From Tricholomella constricta (taxonomy: Eukaryota; Basidiomycota; Agaricomycetes; Agaricales; Lyophyllaceae), in NCBI GenBank assembly GCA_013368375.1, contig JAACJP010000033.1:62001-126000 (forward strand): DNA of 64,000 nucleotides, in the 5' to 3' direction. The position numbers and the translations under genes are program-made. Below the pieces are notes generated by a model. The model did no database searches, had not been told where the DNA came from, and worked only from the letters and a program-made list of their open reading frames with translations. Of the stretch, positions 11,339 to 22,715 are shown piece after piece (position 1 is the stretch's first letter; every line of letters begins with the position of its first letter).

Positions 11339-12333
11339 ATGTCTTTCACCTTGGCACCCTCGAGGTCGAAGAGTCGGCGACCCATGCGAAGACCGGAAGC
11401 GTTCAACCTGGTGCCGTTGTCATTGACCCCAACGCCGACGCGGACGCCACAGCAGTGAGTTTTACCTTATTCATATAATCCCCAAGCTTGATGCCCCCGA
11501 TCTTTCGTCGATCAGAGAAAAATATGTCCCTCACCTGTTGAACATCCAATTCCACAGTCAGTCACGCACACCGATCATCGCGACGCCACACTAATTTCGA
11601 TCTGTGTATCAGTCGTGTCTGTCCATGGTCTTCGCACAGCGTCCGCGTCAAAGCTAGCGCGCAGTATGATCAGACGCGTTGTACATGCGACCTGCACCGG
11701 CGCCTACTATCTCTACTGTCAAACCGACGCAGTCCAAGAAGGTGAAGCCTGGAACGAGAACACAGAACAGTGAGTCCCCTCTTTCATACCGTGAAAACAA
11801 CCTCACGCACCATCCCTCCGCAGGATGGGTCCCGTTGTCGGGACAGACAAGATCAAGTTTCGGGTCGAGCAACATACGCCTTGGGCGCTGACGCGGCGAG
11901 CAACGACAATCGCATCCTCGATGGCCTACACTGTAGAATCGTTGCTCGTCATGCAGCAGAAACAGGGCGATAAGAAGAGTAAGTTCAGGCGGTTGACGGC
12001 TCTTTCTTTCATTTCGTAACATCCCGTCAGGTATAAGTATTCCCCTAAGTTCGAACCACGATGGAAGTGTAGAAGCCACTCTCCTGCTAAGAGTACAAGA
12101 ACCCACGACCGATTTCGTGTCGAAGCGGTGGCAAGAAGAGGCGGAAAAGCTAGAACAACGGCGAGCAGTGGTGGAAGGTATGCAACCGGCGTCTCGTTGA
12201 ACATTACGCCTCTGTTTAGCTACCAAGCTACATCGAGCGATCCAACCAACATTCAAATGTGTATTCATTAACTGTATCGGTATCGCACTATTTGCATCCT
12301 CCTATGCACGTATTTTATTAGCCACAATGCACT
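11339..12333 (+). CDS. Unrecognised multi-exon gene
   Basis: A plausible model starts at ATG 11339 and uses GT-AG introns at about 11455-11515, (possibly) 11563-11610, 11770-11821, 11980-12031 and 12179-12221, ending at TAA about 12333. The exons join in phase to a basic, serine/proline-rich N-terminus, a central part containing KIKFRVEQHTPWALTRR and a polar helix SLLVMQQKQ, a charged helix KRWQEEAEKLEQRR, and a hydrophobic C-terminus (about FINCIGIALFASSYARILL) that could be a membrane anchor. I do not recognise the family. The early introns are the least certain; later exon phases agree well. It could be a real lineage-specific gene or a slightly degraded one. Confidence 0.45.
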
Positions 12334-12450
12334 AAGCTTCACCATCCGCGTTGACTCGGTAAATCAAAACGTCCAAGAGCAGCATGAAATTATGAAGACC
12401 ACAGGCCCTAATGCGATTCCCAGACCTTTCCTATGATCTTCCAACCGAGA

Positions 12451-12497
12451 TACATCCCTAATGCATTTGATATCTCTCACAGTCAAGCACTTTCCGA
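12451..12497 (+). repeat. 47-bp dispersed direct repeat, copy 2
   Basis: Second copy of 10963-11009, one mismatch. The two copies flank the gene at 11339-12333. Confidence 0.75.
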
Positions 12498-12664
12498 CCA
12501 ACCACAACCTTCACAGCTACATCGAGTCGTTAAACTGTCTACTTCTCAAACTTGATGGCGTTGAGAGCTGGGGTGACGCGGGTGTGCAAAAGGCCCGGTG
12601 GCGTGTGGTCGGTAGGGTCAAGGACAAGGTGAATTATATGGAAGCTTACTCGAGGCGGGTGTGA
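12451..12664 (+). pseudogene. BAG-domain gene fragment
   Basis: After a 3' splice-like TCTCTCACAG the frame reads a helix with LLLKLDGVESWGDAGVQKAR and VVGRV, resembling the BAG domain that binds the Hsp70 ATPase domain in nucleotide-exchange factors. Only about 65 codons are open and no upstream exons were found. It starts with the second copy of the 47-bp repeat. The family call rests on one motif and is tentative. Confidence 0.4.
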
Positions 12665-12808
12665 GCTGTGGGCAGCGTGAAAGATGTGGCAGAGGCAGGT
12701 GACGCAAGGGACAAAGACACAGAGGCAGTTGACTCATTGTGCAAGACGCAACGAAGGCTTATAGGTGCCACGACTTAGCTTCACAGTTGTACTCGACAAG
12801 CTGGTGCA

Positions 12809-13387
12809 ATGGCGCTCTCTCAGCCCATCCAACCCTGCGTCCCCCAAAATTTCACCTCGCAGCCCACCTCATACGCCAACCCAGCTTCTGAAAGGGCCCT
12901 CAATGCGTTACAAATTCCCCACACACATCTAGTCTTCTCTATCTGCTGCTACCGCGAAAACTCTCACAAGCATCAGAATACCTTCTACAGGTATACGCAC
13001 GCATGAGGAATGCACGTACATCTGGGACACGGATGAATACCTCGACTTCAGCAGGGCCGGGATCGCTGCAATTCATTGTTCACGTCATACACGCTCATCA
13101 GGCTTGGATTCACACAGGAGGTGAACAGTGCAGTTTCCTTCATTAATGACTTAGAATCTCACTAAATAAACATGATGCAGCGACATGGAGTTCATCTTCG
13201 AACACCTGCCCAACAAGAACCTGGACGGAAGTCTGCAGATCATGTATACCATTCACGGTGTGTAGGCTTCTCTTTATCATTCATCACTCTTTACGTATTA
13301 CGAATGCAGGTAGCAAGGACCTCGAAGAGATCGAGCTGACGCACCTCGACGGGCACGGGAACGGTGCAGTGGATCATACACAACTGG
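12809..13387 (+). pseudogene. Decayed glycoside hydrolase family 15-like gene fragment
   Basis: Short stretches in different frames match the order of a GH15 (glucoamylase/trehalase-like) catalytic domain. These are TYIWDTDE at about 13020, then FTSYTLIRLGFTQE at about 13085 in another frame, then NLDGSLQIMYTIHG and DLEEIELTHLDGHGNGAVDH from 13220 to 13385, with an intron-like gap near 13260-13310. The usual GSxPVRIG segment between LDGH and NGA is missing. Frames change without usable splice sites, so this is a remnant. The ORF starting at 12809 may be its 5' end but shows no clear homology. Confidence 0.5.
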
Positions 13388-14246
13388 TGAGTGATCATCC
13401 TTTCAACTTCATCCCTTTGCTCTTACCACAGCTCTCAGTGTTCTATCTCTCTGGTTTTCCTGCCACCCACCCTCCTTGCAAATATGTCCCTCCCACAACT
13501 CAGGCCCCTGGACCAGCTCCTCCTCATCCTCGTCCGCCGCCGCACTCACGTGCATCGACTTCAGGGAGTGTGCGACACCCGTTCCGTTGTATGCAGGGAT
13601 CCGCAAAGCAGAGGGTGCACGCCACCCTGGCGCACGTCTGCTCATCGTGACGAAGCGGTCAAGGTGGCTGGCATTGAAGAACCACCGTGCAGAGCTCAAG
13701 GACCTGATGGAGGAGTATGGGAGTGTGGAGGTCGGATTAGGATGTGGCGACGGTGTTTGTGTTAGCAGGGTGTGGTGAGGGCGCGGTGGTGCTCCAGGGC
13801 GGCGAATGTGGCTGGGGATGACTGAGGGGCAGATGGAGGGTGTTGTGTGATGTGTTGTGGTGTGCTTTTTGCTGGTGCTCTTCTTCCATTCCATCTTTTT
13901 CTCCTTTCTTTTTTCTCTCGATTTCCAGCATGTCATCCATCATTTTCGCAATCGTCTCCACGGATCTCACGTACTTGATACAAATTGATCTGCAATTGAA
14001 TGTGATATTAAGTAGTGAGGGAGAAGAAAGATAAAGATATGAACAGAGAAGATAGTGATATGACACTGAACAGGCAGGAGCAGATGTATAGTACTCTATG
14101 AAATTTACATAATTACTAGGGGTATAAAACCTAACACATCAGAAAATAAACAGAAAAGAAAGATGTGGATCAATGACGCACACCCTACAATGATCAATCA
14201 GATCAGGATAAGTATCTGAGGCATGTAGGAATCATATACCCTACCT
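13388..14246. other. Gene-poor remnant DNA
   Basis: An open stretch at 13476-13778 (+) has reading-frame character (for example LLIVTKRSRWLALKNHRAELKDL) but no recognisable family, start or splice context. The rest is simple, TC-rich and AT-rich DNA up to the 3' end of the next gene. Confidence 0.35.
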
Positions 14247-15107
14247 CTAGCCATCAAACAAGTAATCAGCGATGTTGCATGCTATAGCATGCAAACTCTC
14301 GAAAGTATTGTGGAAATCGCGGTCGAGGATGTCTTTGGCGGTGGAGTTTCCCAGGTCAGGGTGTGCCACATCGTTGTGCATTGAGCGCACGCTCTGAACA
14401 CCTGCCCACGTGAGCAACATGAGTTGTCGGATGGTGTCAGGAAGAATGTCCCATGCTTCAGAAACAGCCTTGCTAAGCTCGGATTCTTTGCCTGTCTCAT
14501 GATTGAAAATGAAGCGGCCACGAGTGTGTAACTTGACTGGGCCGAAGTGGCGTAGTGATGGGGGGAGTGGAAACTCGGACGGGGAAAATTCCTGCCATTG
14601 AAGCCACCAGCTTACAATGGTACTTGGGACTGGAGGGGAAAAGGTGAGACTCCCAGCGGAATGCTTTTCAAAGGGCAAAACATACGATCAGTCCTCCCAG
14701 CGAGAATGAAAGCCCTGTGTACATGATTCGGCAGCCGCGGCCACCACACTTCATGTAGCTCTAATAAGTCATTTTGGTGAGTCAAAGGGTGCGTAAGCTG
14801 CAAGAGACTTACCAGCTAATATCTTTTTGTAGATATGGGAACGCCGCAAAGCCTCCCTGTCTTCCTCCAGCATCCTCTTCTCCTCCACAACCTCCTTAAG
14901 CTTTGCCTTTGTCTTCCTGAACCTTTCTCTATGACTATCAATCGCGGTGATAAAGATTTGACCAGGCGCTGAGGCCACGAATCGGTAATCAGCGAGATTT
15001 CCTGATAGGGAGCTTATGAGCTCAGCTTTGGGGTCGGTGGAGGTGAGTGTAATTGTCATAATGGGGCTGCAGGGAGGGGCAGAGTGTGTGACGATGGTGG
15101 AGATCAT
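14247..15107 (-). CDS. Unrecognised three-exon gene
   Basis: Exon 1 starts at ATG 15107 (or in-frame ATG 15059) and ends at 14813. A 52-bp intron leads to a short exon encoding ELHEVWWPRLPNHVHRAF. A second intron of about 55 bp leads to the last exon, ending at the TAG on 14247. Phases agree at both junctions, giving about 255 residues. Exon 1 holds a charged coiled-coil (KTKAKLKEVVEEKRMLEED). The last exon has a conserved-looking helical region with SMHNDVAHPD, reminiscent of HEPN-like or uncharacterised fungal-specific proteins, but I cannot assign a family. It appears intact. Confidence 0.6.
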
Positions 15108-15551
15108 TTTTTGTGAGAATGAAGTAATGGGTGTGAGATGGTGACAGTTGAGAGCAAGGGGGAAATTAGAATAGGAGGTTGGTGGATTGGTCTACTATTT
15201 TACAATGTGTCCGCACATAATTGTTTGTTAAAATTACATAACCGTTCCACAACGACTCAGAGTTGGTCTTTTTCTTCGCCTCCCGTTTCCCTCATTCTCT
15301 GCCAATTTTGTGATCAGGAATCGTTTCCAAGCAACGTTTATCTGCAAAGTTTACATCTACCACCCTTGCGTTCTTCGTCTAGCCCGAGGGTTTTCAAGGC
15401 GCACTTTGTTCGAGCATCCAAGTATCGTTATGTTGTTTGATAGATGTTGAGGGACTGAGCGGACGAATATGTGTCTCCAACAGCCATGCTTTTGGGCAAC
15501 CAGCCAAGAAAGAGCATGGGATAGAAAACGTCAAGGTCATCAACAGCGCTT
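15108..15551. other. Intergenic DNA, host side of copia-2 insertion
   Basis: No convincing gene. A 100-codon plus-strand ORF at 15138-15440 has no recognisable feature. The stretch ends at the GGGGT target duplication of copia-2 (15552-15556). Confidence 0.4.
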
Positions 15552-15556
15552 GGGGT

Positions 15557-15817
15557 TATTGAAAGGGCCAGCACATTGTGCACAGCGGAAAGGCTATTAG
15601 CTTACCTAGAGTGTTTAGCTTGTAGCTAAGGTTGAGGCTGTGAGTGATACTAAGTACTAGGAATGTAATTCCACACCGATATACGACATATTGGTGTGCT
15701 ATTTATACTACTGGGATGGCGCACAGACCATCGGAGTTAGGGGATAAGATGTAGTGCACAGACCATTGATAAGAATCTATCATGTGATGGGTCACATGAA
15801 TATGGTAAGTTTCAACA
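15557..15817 (-). repeat. copia-2 3' LTR
   Basis: It matches 31456-31716 over 261 bp except 15587 (CG here, CA in the other copy). Element-strand ends are TGTTGAAA...TTTCAATA. The purine tract GCGAGGGGGAG abuts it at 15818-15828. Confidence 0.95.
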
Positions 15818-15851
15818 CTCCCCCTCGCTTAGTGCAGCTCTAATAGCGCAT

Positions 15852-18800
15852 CTAGGCGGATGGCGAATAGAATTCAAGCCCGAGATGTTCTCGGAAAGTC
15901 AAGAATTTTTCCTTAGCTAAGTTCTTTGTGAACATATCAGCAGGATTCTTGCTTCCTTCGATGAAGTAGACTTGTACATGTCCATCTTCAATGCATTTGC
16001 GTACAAAGTGGTAGTGAATATCAATGTGTTTTGTGCGTCGTTCTTGGACAGGGTTTGATCCAATAAAGATCGATCCTTGATTGTCGGCATATATAGGAAT
16101 TGCGCCAATGTCATATCCAAGTTCAAACATCACATTCTTAATCCACATGATTTGTCGACTAGCGTCGGACATAGCCATATATTCGGCTTCAGTGGATGAC
16201 AGCGCTACAGTCTTTTGGCATCGTGAGACCCAAGCAACTGTTCCAGCAGCTAATGTCATGAAGAACCCCGTTTGGGATCTTCGTTTGATAGGGTCAGCAG
16301 CCCAATCGGAATCTGTGTATGCCAAGAGTCCTTCTCCATTGTCTCCATCATAAGTGGGAGCGTAATTGGGAGTTCCGACAAGATAGCGGCAGATATACAG
16401 CACTTTGTCAAGGTGCTCTTGTGAAGGGTTTGCAGCAAACTGTGACAGTTTAATGACTGCATAAGCGATGTCAGGACGAGTCCCGATCATCAGATACATC
16501 AGAGATCCTATGACCTGCTGAAATTTAGATCGCAGTGTGGGAGTTGCAGGTGTTCTGTTCTCATCAGGTATATACCCTGCAGGCAAAGGTGTGGTGGCAA
16601 CTCTAGCATTTGTCATACCAAAGTGCTCTACTACCCTTTTGAGGTAGGGAATTTGGTCAAGCATGATTTTGCGACCATTGCGTCTAATGCGCATTCCCAG
16701 GAATTCCTTTGCGTCACCAAGATCGTGACATTCCCAACGCTGCATGAATTCAGCTTTCTTCTTCATTGTGAGAGCCCTGTTAGGTCCCATGAAGATCCCG
16801 TCATCAACATAGATGATAGCAATAACAAGTGTGCCATCGTGATGTCTGTAGACAAAGATACCAGCATCCGACTGGGTGCGGTGAAAGCCCAATTCAAGCA
16901 TGGATGCAACAAGTTCCTTCCACCAGGAAAGAGCTGCCTGTTTTAATCCATAGAGTGCTCGATTTAAGCGCAGCACTTTGCGCTCTTGGCCTTTGACTTT
17001 GAAGCCTTCGGGTTGTTCCATATATATGACAACTTGGAGTTTGCCATATAAGAAAGCGCTAACAACGTCAAGCGCTAAACAGCACCAGTTCTCGAGAGAA
17101 GCTAATGCAAGCATAAGGCGTACAGTTTCGTACCGGATAACAGGTGAGAAGATCTCATCGAAGTCAATGCCTTCTACTTGGGTAAACCCTTTGGCGACAA
17201 GTCTAGCCTTTTTACGACCATCAGATTTGATCGCAAATACCCATCGGTTCTTAATGGTTTTATGACCAGGTGGTCAGTCCACAAGGTCGAACACGCCGCG
17301 CTTTTTTAGGGCCTCAAGTTCCTGTTTGCAAGCGGCTTTCCACTCCTTCTGTAATGCAGCGGGCATTCGCGCAATGTCTCAAAAGTTTGTTGGAAGTTCA
17401 TCATGAGGTGAAACTGCTTGAGAAAGCAAGAAGTTCACGAAATCTACTCCCCCTTCCCAGGCCATTTTTATTATATAGCCCACATCGTCTATGCCTTCCA
17501 TAGGAGTCGCGTCACTCAACGTATTGGATGGTGGTGGTGGTGCTGTACTCGGTCCGGGAACCGGAAGTTGCACACAAACTGGTCGTTTGTAAGGAACTTT
17601 GTCCCTTTCACCAACTAGTCGTTTCCAATACCGCTGACTCGCTTGTTGTCGGATTATATCCGACGGTGCTGGTTTGTCACCATAGACATTTCCAGGACGA
17701 TTGGTAGGGTTCCTCATGCGCACTGGGCGTCTGGGTAGTTCAGCCCATTCACGTTGGTCCTCACGGCGAGGTTCAAAGTCTTCGCGTACAGGTCCTTCGT
17801 GTTCCGGAGGCGCTTGAGGAGCACCTTCTGCAGCATCGTCATGCGCATCAGATGTCTCAGGAGAGTCAGGTCGATCGATGGGGTAATCATCATCGTTATC
17901 TGCTTCCGAAGGAGTGTGTTCATCTCCATTATTTAATGGTTGATCCACATCGGGATCTTGTCCTAGAGGGGTATATCCCTTTTGTTTTGTGTCAGGACAC
18001 TTTGGAAACATTGTCTCATCAAAGATTGCCGTAGTGGCAACAAAGACTGTGTTGTTGTGGAGTCGCATAAAGCGATGTCCTTTGATCCCGTCAGGAATGC
18101 TAATGTAAATCATTAGCTCAGATTTCGGCGCAAGTTTATTTGCACGTCTTTCCTCAGGGAGGTAAACATAAGCTCCACATCCGAATACTCGGAGATGCTC
18201 GACAGAAGGTTTCTTCTTTGTCAGAGATTCAACCGGAGTTTTCCACCCTAACCGACACATAGGAGTACGGTTGTAAAGGTGAACCGCGTGTTCAATGCAA
18301 AATTCCCACCACGAATCGGGTAGACAGGCAGTGAAGCGAATAGCCTGTGCCTTGTCCATCAAGGTCCGATTTAGGCGTTCAGCACGCCCATTTTGTTGTG
18401 GTGTGTAAGGAGCGCTCTGCTCAATTTTGATTCTCAAATTGCGCAATTCATCAAGGAACTCTTCCGATTTGAATTCTCCCCCTGCATCGGAGCGCCATCG
18501 TTCGATATTGGCTCCATACTGGTTTTTTACCATCACAACGAATTGTCTCAATGCTTTGATAGCATCAGACTTTGTGCGTAGGCTCATTATCCAGGCATGA
18601 GAATTATAGTCATCAAGGAATGTCATGATGTACTTGTACTTGTGGTACGAAGTGACAGGGAAGCTCTTTAAGTCCGAATGGATTAATTTGAACAGCTTTG
18701 ATGCACGTGATTGGGATTGTGGGTAAGATTTTGAAGGCATCTTCCCAAGAGCGCATCCAGGACACGTGGGTGATTTCGCAGGAATCTGGAGATTCCGCGG

Positions 18801-19495
18801 TATTCCAGTGACATTGTCCGGAGCATTTCGGATCACGTCTTTGGACGGATGTCCTAGGCGTTTATGCCATATGTTATAAGATACATTGTGGATAGTAGTG
18901 TTGGCATAATTGCCATTCTCAGCAAGCTTTGTGTGAGAATCTACCCAATAGAGATTTTGCCCTGGCAAGTGTGGTGTACACGTTAGGACAGGTTTTCCAT
19001 GTTTCTTGAACGTTAATTTATTGGCTTTTCCAGTAACGGAAAGTCCATTGTTCAGGAATTCTCCCATGGAAAGGAGACGTGTATCTAACGCGGGGATGTA
19101 GAAGACGGGGTGTAGGCGAGATGTAATATCTCGAGCCGTACCATCTTCGTTCTCTACTTTGTGTGTTATGAAGACTGTGCCAGAGCCTTTTACCATAATA
19201 GGTGCAGCATCGGCACTTGCTGTTTTGACCGCGATAGGATTCTTCGCAGGTGTGTAATCAGCAAAGTCTTCAATTCTGCTCGTGCAGTGAAGAGATGCGC
19301 CTGAATCCATGATCCAGTTTGCAGTGTCTACTTCTATTTCTTTCCCTTTTCCTTTGCATTTCGCACAATTCACATAATGTTCGTCAATTTGGCGTATAAC
19401 GCCGAGAGATACATGTGGTACAAATGCAGATATCAAAGTACGTAAATTACAGTCCGCGGCTAAATCTCGAAGAGCGCGCTGTGTACTTGCATCAG
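15852..19495 (-). pseudogene. copia-2 Pol (protease, integrase, RT, RNase H), two in-frame TGA codons
   Basis: Downstream part of the copia-2 polyprotein, continuing the gag frame after removal of gypsy-1 and one target copy (…VTD at 30027, then AST at 19490). It shows the protease motif MDSGASLHC near 19.3 kb, the HKRLGHPS and CPGCALGK pre-integrase motif, the integrase core with FLDDYNSH, DAGGEF and QQNGRAER, then the RT with YVDDGIF near 16.8 kb and RNase H with STEAEYMA and ADNQG. The frame is stopped by TGA at 17379-17381 and again at 17274-17276, splitting it into 685- and 420-residue pieces. Both stops would be arginine codons (CGA) before a single C-to-T change, which is inferred. With these stops and the inserted element, this copy cannot make full Pol. 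Confidence 0.9.
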
Positions 19496-19716
19496 TGTAA
19501 CGGGGTTACAGAATTTGGGGACCTTGTTGTTCACACTAGACGTAAGCTTGACAAGTCTGTCGATTGCTACGTATAGGTGTACAAGGTTGTTTATACTTAA
19601 TTAATGTAATGAATTAAATAGGCAACACCAGAAGGTGTTGCCAAACAATAGCGTAATCGTCTCGATAAGATACGATTAGATAACCAAGATTAGATAAGAT
19701 AGTGGGCGTCCTTACA
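19496..19716 (-). repeat. gypsy-1 3' LTR
   Basis: 221 bp, plus-strand ends TGTAACGG...CCTTACA, no difference from 29806-30026 found by eye. A purine tract (AAAGGGGGGTA on the element strand) abuts it. It contains a perfect hairpin GGCAACACC-AGAA-GGTGTTGCC. Confidence 0.95.
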
Positions 19717-20072
19717 TACCCCCCTTTAAGATCGCGTGTAGCGATCTTCACCAGGGAGTTGGGCAGAAAAAGAGAGTAAAAGGAGGGTCTAGGTCCCGGC
19801 GACCTAGACCTATCAAATAATGCAAGAATACGTAGGTATAATACGTATTCTTGACTTAACGAGTAGTGGATGCATTAGCGCCACTGCACGGCCTCAAAGT
19901 GCCGTGCGGCAAAGAATGGTGGTGAGGACATCCAATGTTGCGTTAATACGCAACCTGCGGATTGCTCCTCGGGAGTCAGGTGGTCTGCACCTGACAATGG
20001 CGGTCGGCCCGGCGGTACGCCCTACGTGTCGAGGTCGGTTCGTTGACGGGGGGATTAAGTTGTCTCCCCGAC

Positions 20073-21680
20073 CTATGACTCCATCACTGTGTCGGGGTCG
20101 GTGGTGTTGTTGTCCACCAGACCCTGGCTGGTGGTAATCACCGCCAGTGATAAAGGCCCTGTAAGGGCCGACACGGGGTCCACTTGGGTTTCGGTAGCTC
20201 CAGTTGGAGCTGCCACGACTGTGGAGGGTGTCGCGGGGGCAGGGATAGCTGCCGCCGGGTCCGCCATTTCGACGTTGATGGACGTCGATCCCGATGAAGC
20301 TGGGTGATGCAGGCCTGGGGGGAGATATTCCCCCACCCGAACACGGAGTCCTCGGAAGTGTGGGTCTTCACCCACAAACATCCATTCCGAACTCACTAGA
20401 CAGTCTAGTGATTCGGTCTGGAATTCCACGTGCATCAGTGTTTGGATGCGCGTGATGTCGTCGGTGGTGGGATGGTACCACCCATCCCACTCAGGGATGG
20501 CGGGCGGAACACCCATTTCATCTAGACGACGAACTCGATCGTCGTCAACATTGCGGAACAGGTCCTTATAGGGACCTGAGTTAGAGTAGTTATGGTCCAA
20601 ATAATGTAGACCATAAGTGTAGCTATGGTGTATCCAGCTTACTGGAATACCAATGTTGATAAGGTGTTGCAAGACACCTTGTTCAGTGATCCGCACCTCC
20701 GGAGGGATCACTTGGATGCGAGGTATGGTAACCTCAGGGCCTTCGATCGGTGTGAAAGGCCGATCTGGGTTGGCCTCGTTATAGGCAGCCACAGCCTCTG
20801 CGTAGAGGTATGGCCGCGCAGTAATGGTCGCGAAAAGTCGCATGAACCATGACCGCATGCTGTGGGTAGTTGGCGCTAGTACATTCGCCAACAAGTATCC
20901 CCAAGTTCCGCGCCTATGTACGCGGAACCGGTAGTCCATGACGATTCCTCCGTATTGGTTCTTTGAACCAATACGCCCATGGTGAATCATATGTCGGCAC
21001 CAGTGCTCGACATCGAGGGCATGGTCGGGGCCTGGCTGAGGCAGGCCAGCGCCTCGTGTAGGCTTGTCCGGCCTATATTCGAATGCCCTCCCAGGCCGCC
21101 TAATTGGCGCGGCCTGCCAAATGGGTGACCGTGTATCGAACGGTCGGTTGACGCTTCTAAATTCATCCATGGCTGCTCGAGCCATGGATCGGTCGCGCAA
21201 ATGGGGCGCTACCGAGAGGGAGACTCGCCGGAACTCCCTAAAGAGCATAAAGGCCTCTGCCCGCTCTTCATCCGTCACGCCGGGGCGCCGATCGTTGATC
21301 AGTGCATACAACTGATCAACTTCACGAGGGTTCATTGGGAACCCGCGTGGTGCGACGGCATATAGCCGTCCCGATGGGGGACGAGAATTGTGTCCCGTCC
21401 CCAACTCGCTTTCGGACACTCGCGCTGCGGTGCCTAGTGCGTAGGCACGATTCTGGGCGGACGATACATATATCGTCCGCACTAGCATATCCCAAAAGCG
21501 GTTGTCCCTCTCGTGGCGGTCGTTGATGAAGACCACCCCGAGCTCGTCAGGGATCCGCCCCGGCATCTCCTTCTCAGCTTTGCGAGCCATATTCTCGCGA
21601 TGCTGCTTTTGCCCGGCAGCCTTCTTCTTGCTGACAGGCTTGTCGTCGTCAGACGACTCGCCCCAGTCCGATTCATCCAT
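20073..21680 (-). CDS. gypsy-1 ORF4: unrecognised 535-residue protein
   Basis: An uninterrupted ORF between ORF3 and the 3' LTR. The N-terminus is acidic then lysine-rich (SDDDKPVSKKKAAG), which suits a nuclear signal. The centre has arginine-rich segments and an aromatic, histidine-rich patch (IHHSYTYGLHYLDHNY). The last 90 residues are low-complexity Ala/Pro/Thr. No protease, integrase, envelope or membrane segment is visible, so it is not an obvious env gene. Its ATG overlaps the ORF3 stop by 8 nt, suggesting coupled translation or reinitiation. Function unknown; conservation of an open frame of this size inside an element with apparently identical LTRs implies it is a working part or recently acquired. 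Confidence 0.75.
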   Translation of the reverse strand: MDESDWGESSDDDKPVSKKKAAGQKQHRENMARKAEKEMPGRIPDELGVVFINDRHERDNRFWDMLVRTIYVSSAQNRAYALGTAARVSESELGTGHNSRPPSGRLYAVAPRGFPMNPREVDQLYALINDRRPGVTDEERAEAFMLFREFRRVSLSVAPHLRDRSMARAAMDEFRSVNRPFDTRSPIWQAAPIRRPGRAFEYRPDKPTRGAGLPQPGPDHALDVEHWCRHMIHHGRIGSKNQYGGIVMDYRFRVHRRGTWGYLLANVLAPTTHSMRSWFMRLFATITARPYLYAEAVAAYNEANPDRPFTPIEGPEVTIPRIQVIPPEVRITEQGVLQHLINIGIPVSWIHHSYTYGLHYLDHNYSNSGPYKDLFRNVDDDRVRRLDEMGVPPAIPEWDGWYHPTTDDITRIQTLMHVEFQTESLDCLVSSEWMFVGEDPHFRGLRVRVGEYLPPGLHHPASSGSTSINVEMADPAAAIPAPATPSTVVAAPTGATETQVDPVSALTGPLSLAVITTSQGLVDNNTTDPDTVMES

Positions 21681-22587
21681 AGCCTCGGCATATGGATCCG
21701 ATGCCTTCTGTTTGCCTTTTTATGGGTCGGGACGATGGTCCCTCCCCGCGATCCGGCGATGCTACTGCTGGCCGTTTTCTTGCCAGGCTGAGTTGCTCAG
21801 CCATGGCCGCTTCTCTCGCTTTCACGCGTCTCAAATCCGCGCAAACTCCATCGTATGCATCAAGCAGCTGGGTTATAACCAGCTGCGCCATTCCATCGTC
21901 CAAGAAATCACAAAATTCGCGGTGAATACCCGCGTCTTCCAATCGATCCAAGAGAGAAGAAAGGAGACCATCGTCTGCGAATGGTCTCCTCGAACTTGAC
22001 GCAGGCGATACTCTACGATCGTCTGCCATCCTCCGCGAACTCGACGCCGACGACGCTTTGTCGTCTGCATTCGGTGCAACATGTTGCCGCACCGGTTCGC
22101 CGCGCACCACTTGCGCCGGCGGGACATTTGCTTGCAGACGACTTTGGTCGTCTACCTCCATCTTCTCCGATTCGTTGTACCGCGTATTGTGCGGTACAGG
22201 CTGCATGGGCATTTGGGGGTACCACGTCGGTTGCGGGTACCCCATGAAACCCGCCATTGATGGCATCTGTTGGAATGCCAGCCCTGGCGGGTAAAAACCA
22301 CCCATAGGTGGTTGTTGCCCTTGGTGGTGCGGTTGGCTCATATGGCCAACCGTCGGAAATGTTTGTTGCCCCTGATGGGGCGGTTGGCTCATATGGCCAA
22401 CCGGAGGATATTGGTATAATTGGGGCTGCGAGCCCATGTAAGTTGGGGGCAGGGGCGCATTTTCCGCGCGCCCCTGCGCTCCCTCCCCACTTGAACTCGG
22501 CCCCGGGTTCAAATTTTGCTGGTCGGTGCGGCTGTCGCCGCCCCGAATCGCGTCGTTGCTGGAGGTTGGTACTTGGCTGGGGTACAT
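21673..22587 (-). CDS. gypsy-1 ORF3: Pro/Gln-rich 304-residue protein
   Basis: ORF starting 128 bp after the pol stop. The N-terminal half is proline-, glutamine- and tyrosine-rich with a short duplicated motif (VGHMSQP...HQGQQ). The C-terminal half is charged and helical, with LLSSLLDRLEDAG and a coiled segment VCADLRRVKAREAAMAEQL, then a basic tail (RKRP, RPIKRQ). It looks more like a nucleic-acid or assembly accessory protein than an enzyme. It ends in TATGGATGA, where ATG GAT GAA opens ORF4 in the +1 frame. No family recognised. Confidence 0.7.
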   Translation of the reverse strand: MYPSQVPTSSNDAIRGGDSRTDQQNLNPGPSSSGEGAQGRAENAPLPPTYMGSQPQLYQYPPVGHMSQPPHQGQQTFPTVGHMSQPHHQGQQPPMGGFYPPGLAFQQMPSMAGFMGYPQPTWYPQMPMQPVPHNTRYNESEKMEVDDQSRLQANVPPAQVVRGEPVRQHVAPNADDKASSASSSRRMADDRRVSPASSSRRPFADDGLLSSLLDRLEDAGIHREFCDFLDDGMAQLVITQLLDAYDGVCADLRRVKAREAAMAEQLSLARKRPAVASPDRGEGPSSRPIKRQTEGIGSICRGYG

Positions 22588-22715
22588 GTTGGTTTGTGTT
22601 GAGAGGGTTGAAAATCGGTTGCGCGTCTAGCGCCAAACATATTTAACCTTCTGTCATAACTTTTGATGGTTATGTAATTTTCCTGATCGCCGTGGTCACA
22701 TGACCGCGCCACATT

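Noticed and set aside
20073..21680. Envelope gene of gypsy-1
   Set aside because: No signal peptide, membrane segment or furin-like site; position alone is not enough.
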